Source: Candidatus Bathyarchaeum sp.
GTDB taxonomy: Archaea > Thermoproteota > Bathyarchaeia > Bathyarchaeales > Bathyarchaeaceae
DNA length: 57,756 nt
Direction: 5' to 3'
Assembly: GCA_016930555.1 (NCBI GenBank)
Contig: JAFGGM010000054.1
Location: forward strand, 1 to 57,756
Below the pieces are notes generated by a model. That model did no database searches and was not told the origin of the DNA. It saw nothing but the letters and a program-made list of their open reading frames with translations. A program made the translations under genes and the position numbers. Positions 8,495 through 18,629 of this stretch are shown in pieces. Every line of letters starts with the position of its first letter. Position 1 is the first letter of the stretch.

Positions 8495-10843
8495 TTGACC
8501 AATAAAGGTTTGCGTGTAAAAGCAAAAGAACTCAAAACAGACATTGCATTAGTAAAAGGACTAGAACTTTCAGTCGGCAAGATCATTGATGACACTTGGG
8601 AAGAACCTATGGGTCCTACACCAATGCCCCACATAGCCACACTAAGAGATTGGGACATGAAACTGCTCAACAAATACAAACCTTTCTATATGCCCGACTG
8701 TGACCTCTGCTGTCTCTGCACTTACGGCAAATGTGACTTGACAGCAGGAAAGCGCGGAGCATGTGGCTTAAACATAGCTGATCAATCTTCTCGTATTGTC
8801 CTTATTGCATGTAGTATCGGTGCCGCAACTCATACAGGACATGCACGACATGTTGTTGATCACTTAATCGAAGAATATGGTCGGAACTATCCACTTGACG
8901 TAGGTGGCTTTAATGTTGATGTTGAGGCTCCAGTAACTCGACTTGTTACTGGAATAAAACCAGAAACACTTGGAGATTTAGACGAGGTTTTGACTTATTG
9001 TGAAACACAAGTAACTCATTTACTATCCGCAGCTCATACCGGTCAAGAATCTAATAACTTGGATTTTGAATCCAAAGCGTTTCACGCTGGCAGAGTAGAC
9101 CAAGTTGGTATGGAAGTCGCAGATATAGCTCAAATTTCCGTTTTTAATTTTCCCAAAGCTGATCCTGAAGCTCCTCTGATCGAAATGGGATTGGGAACAA
9201 TCGACAATGCAAAGCCAGTCATTTGTTGTATAGGTCACAACGTAGTTCCTTCGGTTGGAATCATCGATTACATGAAAGCAAATAAACTTGACAGTAAACT
9301 GGAAGTTGTAGGTTTATGTTGTACTGCCATTGACAATTCGCGATACTTTGACCGAGCAAAAATCGTTGGTCCCATATCATGGGAGCTACGTGTCATACGA
9401 AGCGGTCTTGTTGACGTATTGGTTTTGGACGAACAATGTGTCAGAACAGATTGTGCACTAGAAGCAGAACGAATCAACGCACCAGTTATTGCTGCCTCAG
9501 AAAAGAACTGTATAGGCTACAAGAACCGCACAAACGACCCAGTTGATGAGATAGTCAACGACTTGGTAAGCCGAAAAGTTCCTGGAGTTTTAATTCTAGA
9601 CCCCGAAAAAGTTGGCGAAGTCGCAGTTAGAGTCGCACAGAAAGTAGCGCCTATGCGCAAGAAACTAAGCATCTTACCTTCTGAAGAAGAAATTATCAAG
9701 CTAGCTAAAACCTGTCGCCACTGCAATTTATGCCAAAGAAGTTGTCCACAAGACCTCGAAATTCCCGCCGCTATAACAGCAGCAGCTGAAGGTAACCTCA
9801 AACCTCTAACTGACTTATATGAAGAATGTATTGGATGTGGAAGATGCGAAGAAGCTTGTCCAGTCAAACTCCAAATCCACAGCTTCATACTAAAGGCTGG
9901 ACAGAAATACATGCTTGAAGAAACAAACTTCTGTCGTGCCGGCAGAGGAGCAGTTCAAGATATCGAAATCCGATCTGCTGGTGGTCCTATTGTACTCGGT
10001 GAAATCCCTGGCATCTTAGCAGCTGTAGGTTGCGCCAACTATCCACACGGTGGTAAAGATGTTTACGACATATGCCGAGAGTTTGCTCAACGCCGATTTA
10101 TTGTGATGACTAGCGGATGTTCAGCTATGTCCGCTGGTTCATACAGAAATGAAGAAGGACAAACACTCTATGAAGAATTTCCGGGCTCTTTCGAGGCTGG
10201 TGGCGTGCTTAATGTTGGCTCCTGCGTTTCTAACCCACACATTGCAGGCGCAGCAATAAAAGTTGCTAGCATATTTGCTAAAAGAAACTTGAGAGGTAAC
10301 TATGAAGAAATCGCTGATTATATACACAACCGGATTGGCGCTGTAGGTCTAGCATGGGGAGCATACTCGCAGAAAGCTGCATCTATTGCATCGGGTTTCT
10401 GGAGTCTAGGCGTTCCTGTTCTTGTAGGACCACACGGAAGCAAATACCGACGCATGCTTATGGGCAGATCTGACAAACCAGAAAACTGGGAAGTCTATGA
10501 TGCCCGCACAGGCGATACAGTAAATGTTGGACCAGCACCTGAGCATTTGTTCCAAACAGTGGAAACCCCACAAGAAGCCATGGTTGCTATAGCAAAACTC
10601 TGCATAAGACCAAACGATACTTGGAAGGGGCGATCAATAAAACTCTCTCATTACATTGACCTACACAAGCGTCACTATGGAAGAATGCCAAAGGACATTC
10701 ATCAATTCGTGCGAACAATGGCTGATGTGCCAGTGACCATGAAGGATGAAATCAAAGACATATTGGAAGCAAAGGGCTGGAAAGAGACTGTTATTCCGGA
10801 CCCCACAATGCTTCCAAGAATGATAAGGAGCAAAAAGGAGTGA
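8495..10843 (+). CDS. cdhA: CO dehydrogenase/acetyl-CoA synthase alpha subunit
   Basis: TTG start after AAAGGTGA; 782 aa with Cys-rich Ni-Fe-S cluster region (CDLCCLCTYGKCDL) and two 4Fe-4S motifs (CRHCNLCQRSCP, CIGCGRCEEACP). Confidence 0.96.
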   Translation: MTNKGLRVKAKELKTDIALVKGLELSVGKIIDDTWEEPMGPTPMPHIATLRDWDMKLLNKYKPFYMPDCDLCCLCTYGKCDLTAGKRGACGLNIADQSSRIVLIACSIGAATHTGHARHVVDHLIEEYGRNYPLDVGGFNVDVEAPVTRLVTGIKPETLGDLDEVLTYCETQVTHLLSAAHTGQESNNLDFESKAFHAGRVDQVGMEVADIAQISVFNFPKADPEAPLIEMGLGTIDNAKPVICCIGHNVVPSVGIIDYMKANKLDSKLEVVGLCCTAIDNSRYFDRAKIVGPISWELRVIRSGLVDVLVLDEQCVRTDCALEAERINAPVIAASEKNCIGYKNRTNDPVDEIVNDLVSRKVPGVLILDPEKVGEVAVRVAQKVAPMRKKLSILPSEEEIIKLAKTCRHCNLCQRSCPQDLEIPAAITAAAEGNLKPLTDLYEECIGCGRCEEACPVKLQIHSFILKAGQKYMLEETNFCRAGRGAVQDIEIRSAGGPIVLGEIPGILAAVGCANYPHGGKDVYDICREFAQRRFIVMTSGCSAMSAGSYRNEEGQTLYEEFPGSFEAGGVLNVGSCVSNPHIAGAAIKVASIFAKRNLRGNYEEIADYIHNRIGAVGLAWGAYSQKAASIASGFWSLGVPVLVGPHGSKYRRMLMGRSDKPENWEVYDARTGDTVNVGPAPEHLFQTVETPQEAMVAIAKLCIRPNDTWKGRSIKLSHYIDLHKRHYGRMPKDIHQFVRTMADVPVTMKDEIKDILEAKGWKETVIPDPTMLPRMIRSKKE

Positions 10844-10850
10844 ATGAATA

Positions 10851-11393
10851 ATGTCGTGTGAACCTTGGCAATGTGCAGAAATCGCTGCCACAAAGAAAGC
10901 ACACCCTATAAACAAACCCGAAGTTGCCGTTGCAATGATAAAGCGGGCTGCCCACCCCATTCTTGTTGTGGGCAGCAACGTCACAGAACGTTCTTTGGAA
11001 GGAAAGCTATTAATCGAATACATAATTGACTTCGCCAAAGCATCAAACGTTAAGGTGGTTGCAACAGCTCACATGGTTGCTGAATTCCTAAAACGAGGCT
11101 ATGAACCCGCTGACTTCATGTCCGCTATGGACATCGGTAATCGTCTTGTTGATCCGACTTGGCAAGGAATAAACGGTGAAGGACACCCTGACTTGGCAAT
11201 GTTTGTGGCTCTTCCATACTATATGGAGTCCTTGATTTTGTCTGGACTGAAACATTTTGCCCCTAACCTTAAGACAATGACTTTGGATAATTTATTTCAT
11301 CCACATGCCAGCTGGTCATTTCCCAATGCACCAGCGAAAACGTGGACAGAAAATCTAACAGTCATGACTTCAAAATTTAAAGGAGGAAAATAA
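10851..11393 (+). CDS. cdhB: CODH/ACS epsilon subunit
   Basis: 180 aa; position between cdhA and cdhC, HPILVVGSNVTERSL and GHPDLAMFVALPYYMES motifs. Confidence 0.9.
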   Translation: MSCEPWQCAEIAATKKAHPINKPEVAVAMIKRAAHPILVVGSNVTERSLEGKLLIEYIIDFAKASNVKVVATAHMVAEFLKRGYEPADFMSAMDIGNRLVDPTWQGINGEGHPDLAMFVALPYYMESLILSGLKHFAPNLKTMTLDNLFHPHASWSFPNAPAKTWTENLTVMTSKFKGGK

Positions 11394-11397
11394 AAAA

Positions 11398-12783
11398 ATG
11401 TCAATGTTTGAAGACATCCCAGTGGATGTTGGAGTAATTTATGAAGGAGAAAGAATCCGACGAAACAACATGCAGATCGAATTAGGAGGACCAAAACAGC
11501 CAGCGAAGTTCGAGTTAGTACGCGCGAAGAAGATGGATGAAATCGAAGACGAAAAAGTTACCATTATTGGGCCTGACCTCAAGGATTTGCCTGAAGGCGG
11601 CAACGTTCCTTTTGGCATTCTTATAGAGGTTGCAGGAAAAGCCATTGAAGAAGACCTTGAAGGTGTAGTAGAACGTCGTATCCACGAATACTGCAACTTT
11701 GTTGAAGGAATCATGCACCTAAACCAGCGCTATGATATTTGGATACGTGTTAGCAAGAAGGCTTTCCAGAAAGGCCTGAACTCTTTCACACATGTTGGTA
11801 AAGTGTTGGCAAGACTCTACAAGAGTGAGCTTCCCTTCATCGAAAAAATCCAGATTACTTTCATAACTGACCCCGCAAAAGTCAAAGAACTGCATGACCA
11901 AGCGATGGACGTTTATGAAGCCAGAGATGCCAAAGCCCGAGGAATGAAAGATGACGAAGTTGATACATTCTATGGCTGCACCCTCTGTCAATCATTCGCG
12001 CCTACACACATGTGCGTAATCACTCCCCAACGATACTCAAACTGTGGTTCAATCAGCTGGTTTGACGGTAGAGCATCTGCACAAGTTGACCCGAAAGGTC
12101 CAGTTTTCGCTATCGAAAAAGGAGAAATGCTTGACGCAGAAAAGGGCGAATTCTCTGGAATCAACGAAACAATCAAACAGAAGACTTTGGGTGCAGTTGA
12201 CAGAGTTTGGATGTATACAGGCTTCGGTTACCCACATACTTCATGTGGCTGTTTCGAGGCTATGGCATTCTACATTCCCGAAGTGGAGGGCTACGGCATT
12301 GTTGACCGCGGATTCAAAGGCGTGACCGTAAACGGGCTACCTTTCTCGACGCTAGCTGATTCTGGCGCTGGAGGCAGACAAGTAGATGGGTTCCACGGAA
12401 TATCCATTGAATATATGCGTTCACCCAAGTTCTTAGAAGCAGACGGTGGCTGGGACCGAATAGTTTGGATGCCACAAAGCGTTAAAGACCGTGTTGCTGA
12501 ATTCATGCCCGAAACAGCAAAAACCAACGTAGCAACAGAAAACGACGCAAAAACAGTTGACGAACTAAAAGTCTTCCTGAAAGAAAAGAATCATCCTGTT
12601 CTCCAAAGATGGACTGAAGAAGCTGAAGAAGTACCTGAAGCTGAAGCAGAAGAAGCAGCAGAAGGAACAATGTTCCCAGTTTCTACCGCAACTGTTTCCG
12701 CTGGTGGATTCAAGATAATCTTCAAGAACGCTAAAATCCACGCAGAAAAAGTAATCATTAAACGGGAAAAACCAAAAAGGTGA
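11398..12783 (+). CDS. cdhC: Acetyl-CoA synthase (CODH/ACS beta subunit)
   Basis: A-cluster region GFGYPHTSCGCFEAMAFY and CTLCQSFAPTHMCVITPQR; archaeal-length protein. Confidence 0.96.
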   Translation: MSMFEDIPVDVGVIYEGERIRRNNMQIELGGPKQPAKFELVRAKKMDEIEDEKVTIIGPDLKDLPEGGNVPFGILIEVAGKAIEEDLEGVVERRIHEYCNFVEGIMHLNQRYDIWIRVSKKAFQKGLNSFTHVGKVLARLYKSELPFIEKIQITFITDPAKVKELHDQAMDVYEARDAKARGMKDDEVDTFYGCTLCQSFAPTHMCVITPQRYSNCGSISWFDGRASAQVDPKGPVFAIEKGEMLDAEKGEFSGINETIKQKTLGAVDRVWMYTGFGYPHTSCGCFEAMAFYIPEVEGYGIVDRGFKGVTVNGLPFSTLADSGAGGRQVDGFHGISIEYMRSPKFLEADGGWDRIVWMPQSVKDRVAEFMPETAKTNVATENDAKTVDELKVFLKEKNHPVLQRWTEEAEEVPEAEAEEAAEGTMFPVSTATVSAGGFKIIFKNAKIHAEKVIIKREKPKR

Positions 12784-12789
12784 AAGTTC

Positions 12790-13995
12790 ATGCCCGAACG
12801 GGCGGAAAAAGACTCTCAGATTAAACTTCCACCCGAACTTTTAGACCTCTTTACAGGTGTTGATGACCTGGAGCTTGAAGATGTCGACATCGAAGTGGAT
12901 GAACTGGAGTTTGCATATCAATCAGGATTCTTACCCGCAATTAAAAGAATGGTTGCAGCAAAATCTAGACCAAAATCTCTCTTGGATGCACCCTTTGCGC
13001 TTCCTATACAAAAATATCCAGGGCAAATCGTCGAAGTTACCATTGGAGCTACAAAAAGTCAGGGTGGAACCCGTGGAAGTTCTATTACAATCGGAGGAGA
13101 AAAGTCTCCTGCCTTCTACACTTTCGAGAATCCGACACCTAATTCGCCAATAATATCTCTTGACGTATTCGATCAGAAAGTGCCTATCCCGAAAGCAGTT
13201 CGAACAAACTTCAACGACGCAATGGAAGACCCTATTTCGTGGGCAAAATTTGCTGTTGACAAGTTTGGAGCACAAATGATTACCCTCCATTTGGTTAGTA
13301 TTGACCCACTGAACCCTAAGCCCTCAACACCTGCCGAAGCCGCAAAAACTGTCGAAGATATTCTTCAGGCAGTTGATGTGCCGCTTGTAGTTGGTGGATG
13401 TGGTGACCCACAGAAGGATTTGGCGGTCTTTGAGAAAGTTACTGCTGCAGCTGAGGGAGAAAGACTCCTGATAAGCACAGTTACGTTGGATATGGACATC
13501 GAAAAATCTGCTAAACTGATCAAGAAGTACGGGCATGTTGCTTTGGCGTTCTCTCCAATGGACCTTAATCAAGCAAGAGAACTGAACAGGCGCCTTCTTG
13601 AATATTTGCCAAAAGAACAAATCATAATGGACACAACAACAGCGGCGCTTGGATATGGACTTGACTACGCCTACACTATTATGGAACGTGCACGATTAGC
13701 TGGTTTGATGGGAGACCCTGAGCTTCAACAACCCATGTCATCTGGAACAACCAATGCTTGGGCAGCACGAGAAGCTTGGCAGAAAATGGACCCTCAATGG
13801 GGAGCTAGAGAACTTCGTGGACCTTTATGGGAAGCGGTAACTGGCTTAACCCTGTTGCTGGCTGGCGTTGACCTGTTCATGATGTTACATCCTGCAGCCG
13901 TCAGAACTCTTAGAAACACTGCACAAAGATTGGCAGAAAAACGGGGCACCGCAGATGCTGCAAAGGTTGCTGATTGGGTGTCAGCGAAATTCTAG
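12790..13995 (+). CDS. cdhD: CODH/ACS delta subunit (corrinoid protein small subunit)
   Basis: TIM-barrel corrinoid protein family sequence, position in operon. Confidence 0.94.
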   Translation: MPERAEKDSQIKLPPELLDLFTGVDDLELEDVDIEVDELEFAYQSGFLPAIKRMVAAKSRPKSLLDAPFALPIQKYPGQIVEVTIGATKSQGGTRGSSITIGGEKSPAFYTFENPTPNSPIISLDVFDQKVPIPKAVRTNFNDAMEDPISWAKFAVDKFGAQMITLHLVSIDPLNPKPSTPAEAAKTVEDILQAVDVPLVVGGCGDPQKDLAVFEKVTAAAEGERLLISTVTLDMDIEKSAKLIKKYGHVALAFSPMDLNQARELNRRLLEYLPKEQIIMDTTTAALGYGLDYAYTIMERARLAGLMGDPELQQPMSSGTTNAWAAREAWQKMDPQWGARELRGPLWEAVTGLTLLLAGVDLFMMLHPAAVRTLRNTAQRLAEKRGTADAAKVADWVSAKF

Positions 13996-14008
13996 AAGGT
14001 GATATGAC

Positions 14009-15430
14009 ATGTCAGGAAAAGAAACTAAAGGCGGAATGAAACAACTAAGCCCAATCGACATTTACACGTTGCTTCCGAAAACGAACTGCAAAGAATGTGG
14101 AGAAGACAACTGTATGGCTTTTGCAACAAAAGTGGTGAACAGAGAAGTCAGCATAGACCAGTGTCCGCCACTTTTGACCAAGAAGTTCGAAAAAAATTAC
14201 CTGAAACTCAAAGACATGCTTAAACCTGCAGTCAAAGAGGTGACTGTTGGTGCTGATGCCACTTCAATCAAGGTCGGCGGAAAGCTTGTTATGTATCGTC
14301 ACGAGTTCACATACTTCAACCCAACAGCCATCGCCATAGACGTGACAGACGAAATGCCTGATGAAGAACTGTCTGAACGACTCAAAAAGACCCAAGACTT
14401 CTCATATGTCTACATCGGCAACGAACTTAAGCTCCAGATGGTAGCTGTTCGTTCTACTTCTGACGACGCTGAAAAATTCAAAGCATCAGTTAAAAAGGTT
14501 GCAGAATTGACCAAGCTACCACTGATTCTATGTTCCAATGACTCATCAGTCATGGAAGCTGGTTTGATGGCTATTCCTAAAGCTCGACCTCTAATCTACG
14601 CTGCCACAAAGGATAACTGGAAAGAAATGGCTGAGCTGGCACTGATGTACAATTGCCCATTGGCTGTTTCTGCTCCAAATGACCTTGACCTCCTCAGATC
14701 AATGGTTAAAACCATGAAGGAATACGGCATCGATGATTTAGTGTTAGACCCTGGTACTTTCACTGGCGCAGGTCTTGGAGACACAATTAACAACTTCACT
14801 ATGCTTCGTCGTGCAGCTTGCGAGATGGGCGATGAAATGGTAGGTTATCCCCTGATTGGAACTCCAATTACAGCTTGGACTGAACCAGCAAAATCTCCAA
14901 CAGTGAATGCTTGGACAGAAGCACAGGTTGCTTCCATGCTCGTAACACGTTTCGCGGACATCTTAATTATGCATGGCACTGAAGGCTGGGCTCTTCTCCC
15001 GTTGACTGTGCTAAGGCAGAACATCTACACTGACCCTCGAAAACCAGTTGCGGTAAAGCCTGGATTAAGAATCATTGGAACTCCTGATGAAAACTCTCCA
15101 GTGCTGATGACATCAAACTTTGCCTTAACTTACTACACTGTAGAACAAGACATAGAATCCACAGGCAAACCTGCATATCTTATCGTCGTTGACTCTGAAG
15201 GAACAGCCATAGACAGTGGAGTCGCCGGCAGGAAACTGACTGCAGAAACTGTTGCGGATGCAATCAAAGAAAGCAAAGTAGAAGAGAAGGTGAAGCACCG
15301 GAAGGTGATAATCCCAGGTAAAGCAGCTCGTATAAGTGGAGAAATCGAGGAACTATCGAACTGGGAAGTTCTGGTTGGACCTCAAGACTCTTCAGGTATA
15401 GCTAAATTCCTTCAAGACAAGTGGAAGTAA
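14009..15430 (+). CDS. cdhE: CODH/ACS gamma subunit (corrinoid Fe-S protein large subunit)
   Basis: N-terminal Fe-S motif LLPKTNCKECGEDNCMAFATKV, 473 aa, operon position. Confidence 0.95.
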   Translation: MSGKETKGGMKQLSPIDIYTLLPKTNCKECGEDNCMAFATKVVNREVSIDQCPPLLTKKFEKNYLKLKDMLKPAVKEVTVGADATSIKVGGKLVMYRHEFTYFNPTAIAIDVTDEMPDEELSERLKKTQDFSYVYIGNELKLQMVAVRSTSDDAEKFKASVKKVAELTKLPLILCSNDSSVMEAGLMAIPKARPLIYAATKDNWKEMAELALMYNCPLAVSAPNDLDLLRSMVKTMKEYGIDDLVLDPGTFTGAGLGDTINNFTMLRRAACEMGDEMVGYPLIGTPITAWTEPAKSPTVNAWTEAQVASMLVTRFADILIMHGTEGWALLPLTVLRQNIYTDPRKPVAVKPGLRIIGTPDENSPVLMTSNFALTYYTVEQDIESTGKPAYLIVVDSEGTAIDSGVAGRKLTAETVADAIKESKVEEKVKHRKVIIPGKAARISGEIEELSNWEVLVGPQDSSGIAKFLQDKWK

Positions 15431-15626
15431 GATTCCACACCCTCATTTCCTTTTTTGTTATTTTTTAGTTTTTCTTGTTTCACAGCATTGAATCAGCCAA
15501 CTTACATAATCCGGGCAGTTTACGTTCTGATGTTCCGTTTCTAAAGGTTTATCCAAAAAATACATAATATTCTATAGGAATAATGCAACGTTAGAACAAT
15601 AGTAAAGGATCGGAGAGATTAGCGAT

Positions 15627-16091
15627 TTGACCAAAAAAAACGAGGAACAAAGCATTAACATTTATGACCTACTCTCTGATGAAGTTGCTGAGATAAAAGA
15701 AGAAAAGAAAAACAGACGGGCTGAACTTCTTGAGTCAATAGGAGTAGAGGATCGTTTTGAAGACGGAAGCATCAATATTGACATGCGAACCTGCAGGGGA
15801 TTAGAATGCAATTTATGCGTGAAATCCTGCCCCACCAACGCCCTCTACTGGCGGGCTGGAGAAATTGGAATCGAAGAAGACCTGTGCATCCATTGCACTG
15901 CATGTGTCCTCAACTGCTGTGTAGATAACTGCATCAAGGTAACCCGAAAACGTCCAAACGGCAAAACAGAAACTTTCAGCACACCGAAAGAGGCACTGGG
16001 AGTAAACCGCCTTGTCGCTGCCCATAACGCAAGGGAAAAGGTGAAGCTCCGGGTCGAAGATTCTGAAGAATGCTCCATAAATAAATTTTGA
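15627..16091 (+). CDS. 4Fe-4S ferredoxin-type protein associated with CODH/ACS
   Basis: CRGLECNLCVKSCPTNALYW and CIHCTACVLNCCVDNCIKV; TTG start; directly downstream of cdhE. Confidence 0.8.
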   Translation: MTKKNEEQSINIYDLLSDEVAEIKEEKKNRRAELLESIGVEDRFEDGSINIDMRTCRGLECNLCVKSCPTNALYWRAGEIGIEEDLCIHCTACVLNCCVDNCIKVTRKRPNGKTETFSTPKEALGVNRLVAAHNAREKVKLRVEDSEECSINKF

Positions 16092-16121
16092 ATCTTCGCT
16101 TGGCGTTTCGTTTTCTTTGGG

Positions 16122-16895
16122 TTAAGAGTTTTTTGTTCCAAGCATTTTTCTTCTACGGTCTTCTCCAGGCTTCACTGTGTCTTCTACCATCTTGTATTGT
16201 CTCTCGTAAATGTGGCAGTTTTTGCTGTGAAAGATTAGTTTGCCCGTTTCTATGTCCATGTTTCCTCTTCTGTTAATTTCTGAAACAAGGGCTTCGTTGA
16301 ATATCTGAATTCCAGCGATATTGGCTGGCAGTCCTGCGTAGGCATCCCATGAACGGAAGTAGCATGTTAAATTCATTTGGTTACCCAATATTTCTGTATC
16401 AATCAAACTCAGGCATGGTGGTTCATGCTTTTTATGAGACGTTATACTCTTTTTGATGTCCTCAGGTAGTCGAATCACAAAGGTAACCTGCCTGTCTCTT
16501 CGTTCCTCTACATACCTCTTTATGGCTTCTTCCACCTGATCCACAGGCTCTCTCATGCGGCTCCCATAAGTGTAAGTTTCTTCCTCTATTGCTCCTGACC
16601 ACAAATACTTCAGAGCATACCAATTAACATACTTCATATCACATGGAGCCATAAAATCAACTAATGGACGATTGGCAGGGTTCGCAATCTCAATACTCAA
16701 ATTCAACTTCTTGGTCTCAGAAACCTCAGAACCATACCCAACTTCAAAACGGTCTCCATTATACCAGATTTCATTCAATACCTTGTACCAAGCATCTGGA
16801 CAATCAAAGGCCTTAATCTTAACATATCTCAAGATTGAACCTCCTGTATACTTTCCTATCATGCAACTCTTATAATTGCTTTTCAGATCTCCCAT
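16122..16895 (-). CDS. thyA: Thymidylate synthase (methanogen/archaeal ThyA type)
   Basis: TYGSRMREP...LIDTEILGNQMNLTCYFRSWDAYAGLPANIAGIQIFNEALVSE. Confidence 0.88.
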   Translation of the reverse strand: MGDLKSNYKSCMIGKYTGGSILRYVKIKAFDCPDAWYKVLNEIWYNGDRFEVGYGSEVSETKKLNLSIEIANPANRPLVDFMAPCDMKYVNWYALKYLWSGAIEEETYTYGSRMREPVDQVEEAIKRYVEERRDRQVTFVIRLPEDIKKSITSHKKHEPPCLSLIDTEILGNQMNLTCYFRSWDAYAGLPANIAGIQIFNEALVSEINRRGNMDIETGKLIFHSKNCHIYERQYKMVEDTVKPGEDRRRKMLGTKNS

Positions 16896-16966
16896 ATGGG
16901 AGGGTGTAACAAAAAATTGTGTAAAAAAGGTTGAAAAAATGAAAGTAGATTCCAGCTGATTACAGC

Positions 16967-17119
16967 TTAGTATCTATTTCTTCTTGGCGGTCTTCGTTTC
17001 GCATAACACTCTCTGCAGTATACAGGTCTGTTCGGGTCAGGCTTGAATGGAACTTGACATTTTTGTCCACATTCAGCGCAGACTGCGTCGTGCATTTCGC
17101 GTGGTCTACCATAAGACAT
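16967..17119 (-). CDS. Small CxxC...CxxC zinc-binding protein (missed by ORF track)
   Basis: Reverse strand MSYGRPREMHDAVCAECGQKCQVPFKPDPNRPVYCRECYAKRRPPRRNRY*, 50 aa, preceded by strong SD GGGAGGTG. The listed ORF 16960..17181 is a different frame. Confidence 0.85.
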   Translation of the reverse strand: MSYGRPREMHDAVCAECGQKCQVPFKPDPNRPVYCRECYAKRRPPRRNRY

Positions 17120-17284
17120 TCGGATTGCACCTCCCTATCTATTAAGAGAATCAGTTTCTTCAGAACACTAATTCTGAACATCTTACATTAAAGTTACTTA
17201 TAAATTGTTGCACAGGAATAAGAAAAAAATGAGAAGAACTTTGAATTAATTGAGCGCAAACACTAAAGTTGCTCGTTAAGAAAG

Positions 17285-17482
17285 CTATCCTGTTTTTATG
17301 TGAACATTGTTTCCGCATTTTTTGCATTTAAGATTAGAACCGGTCACAGAAATTAGCCTGAAAGGTACTAGGCGTCCGCAGTTCTGGCATTTAGCAAAGC
17401 GGAGTTTTTTGCGGTCTTTTTTTTGGATGTTGTCAATTAATGCAGTAAAGATGTTGTAATCTTGGTTTTGTGGAATCTCCAT
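17285..17482 (-). CDS. Small zinc-ribbon protein
   Basis: FAKCQNCGRLVPFRLISVTGSNLKCKKCGNNVHIKTG. Confidence 0.6.
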   Translation of the reverse strand: MEIPQNQDYNIFTALIDNIQKKDRKKLRFAKCQNCGRLVPFRLISVTGSNLKCKKCGNNVHIKTG

Positions 17483-17488
17483 CCGGGA

Positions 17489-17797
17489 TTACCTCACTAA
17501 CATCGGGGCTTCAAGCTCTTCTGGTCTAAGAAGGCTTGACATTTCCATGTAATTGTCGATGTAACGCTCACCTTTGGTGGTTGTTTCATAAAATTTCTGT
17601 CCATTCACTTCGTTGACCTTAAGGAAACCCATTTCCGTCAGGAAGGAAAGAAACTCGTTTACTTGGCTGAAACTCAAATTTGCTCTGTACATAATCCGGG
17701 TTTTCAGTTGGCTTCCTTTTGTTATTTCCATTATTTCTGCCATTATATGTAACCGGTCTCTTCGGTCCCATAGTGGTTGAGCATTACTACAGTTCAT
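17489..17797 (-). CDS. Archaeal winged-helix regulator (HTH_45-like)
   Basis: DRLHIMAEIMEITKGSQLKTRIMYRANLSFSQVNEFLSFLTEMGFLKVN...YETTTKGERYIDNYMEM. Confidence 0.75.
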   Translation of the reverse strand: MNCSNAQPLWDRRDRLHIMAEIMEITKGSQLKTRIMYRANLSFSQVNEFLSFLTEMGFLKVNEVNGQKFYETTTKGERYIDNYMEMSSLLRPEELEAPMLVR

Positions 17798-17907
17798 TAC
17801 ATTTCCTCTCTAATCTTTTTCAGTACGCTTCTTCTGTACATCTGAACGCCTAAATACTGTGTTTCGTTAGAGAACATATTCCGATAGAAAGAATATTATT
17901 TTGGATT

Positions 17908-18465
17908 CTAAATGAATCCTAAATGTTCAAGAAGTATTTTCAGTCCAATAACAAGTAATATTATGCCACCTAATGATTCGATTCTGCTTTTTAGAACACG
18001 CCCAAATCTGCCTCCAAGATAGACACCAAAAAAAGACAACGAAAAAGTGACAACTCCAGTTACGATTGCGGGAATTATGATTGCAACCTGTAGAAGAGAA
18101 AGGCTGAGACCAACAGCCAAAGCATCGATGCTAGTTGCAATCGACAACACTAGCAGCACTTTGATGCTGAGCGAAGCAACAAGAGTATCAGATTCATTTT
18201 TGATAGATTCATAAATCATTTTGGCACCAATAAATGCTAGAAGGAAAAAAGCTACCCAATGGTCATAATCTGCAATTAAATCTATGATATGCACGCCAGC
18301 AAACCATCCAATGACTGGCATAATTGCTTGAAAGAATCCGAAGAATACAGCTATTTTGAGGGCTTTAGTGGCTTGGAATGTTTTGGTTGCTAATCCATTT
18401 GCTATAGATACTGAAAACGAGTCCATTGCAAGTCCTAAAGCAATTAAAAGCACTGTTATGTCCAT
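17908..18465 (-). CDS. mntP: Manganese efflux pump MntP family (DUF204)
   Basis: LGLAMDSFSVSIANG and ATSIDALAVGLSLSLL repeat motifs. Confidence 0.9.
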   Translation of the reverse strand: MDITVLLIALGLAMDSFSVSIANGLATKTFQATKALKIAVFFGFFQAIMPVIGWFAGVHIIDLIADYDHWVAFFLLAFIGAKMIYESIKNESDTLVASLSIKVLLVLSIATSIDALAVGLSLSLLQVAIIIPAIVTGVVTFSLSFFGVYLGGRFGRVLKSRIESLGGIILLVIGLKILLEHLGFI

Positions 18466-18629
18466 TCTTCTTCACTTTCGGAAAGATTATGCTTTTGAAT
18501 GCAGATGCCCCTAAAAAGATTTCTGAGCTGTCAAGTTAAGTGTAAAAGTTGCTTGATGTATAATCGCCACTAAACATTCTATTTGCTGACTGACAAAAAA
18601 TGGGGGTTGTCCCCCAGTTGGCATGTGGG

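Noticed and set aside
11398-13990. Numerous antisense and alternate-frame ORFs inside cdhC/cdhD
   Set aside because: Fully contained in strongly supported CODH/ACS genes.
16960-17181. Listed 73-aa ORF
   Set aside because: Wrong frame; an overlapping 50-aa zinc-finger ORF with strong RBS is the better call.
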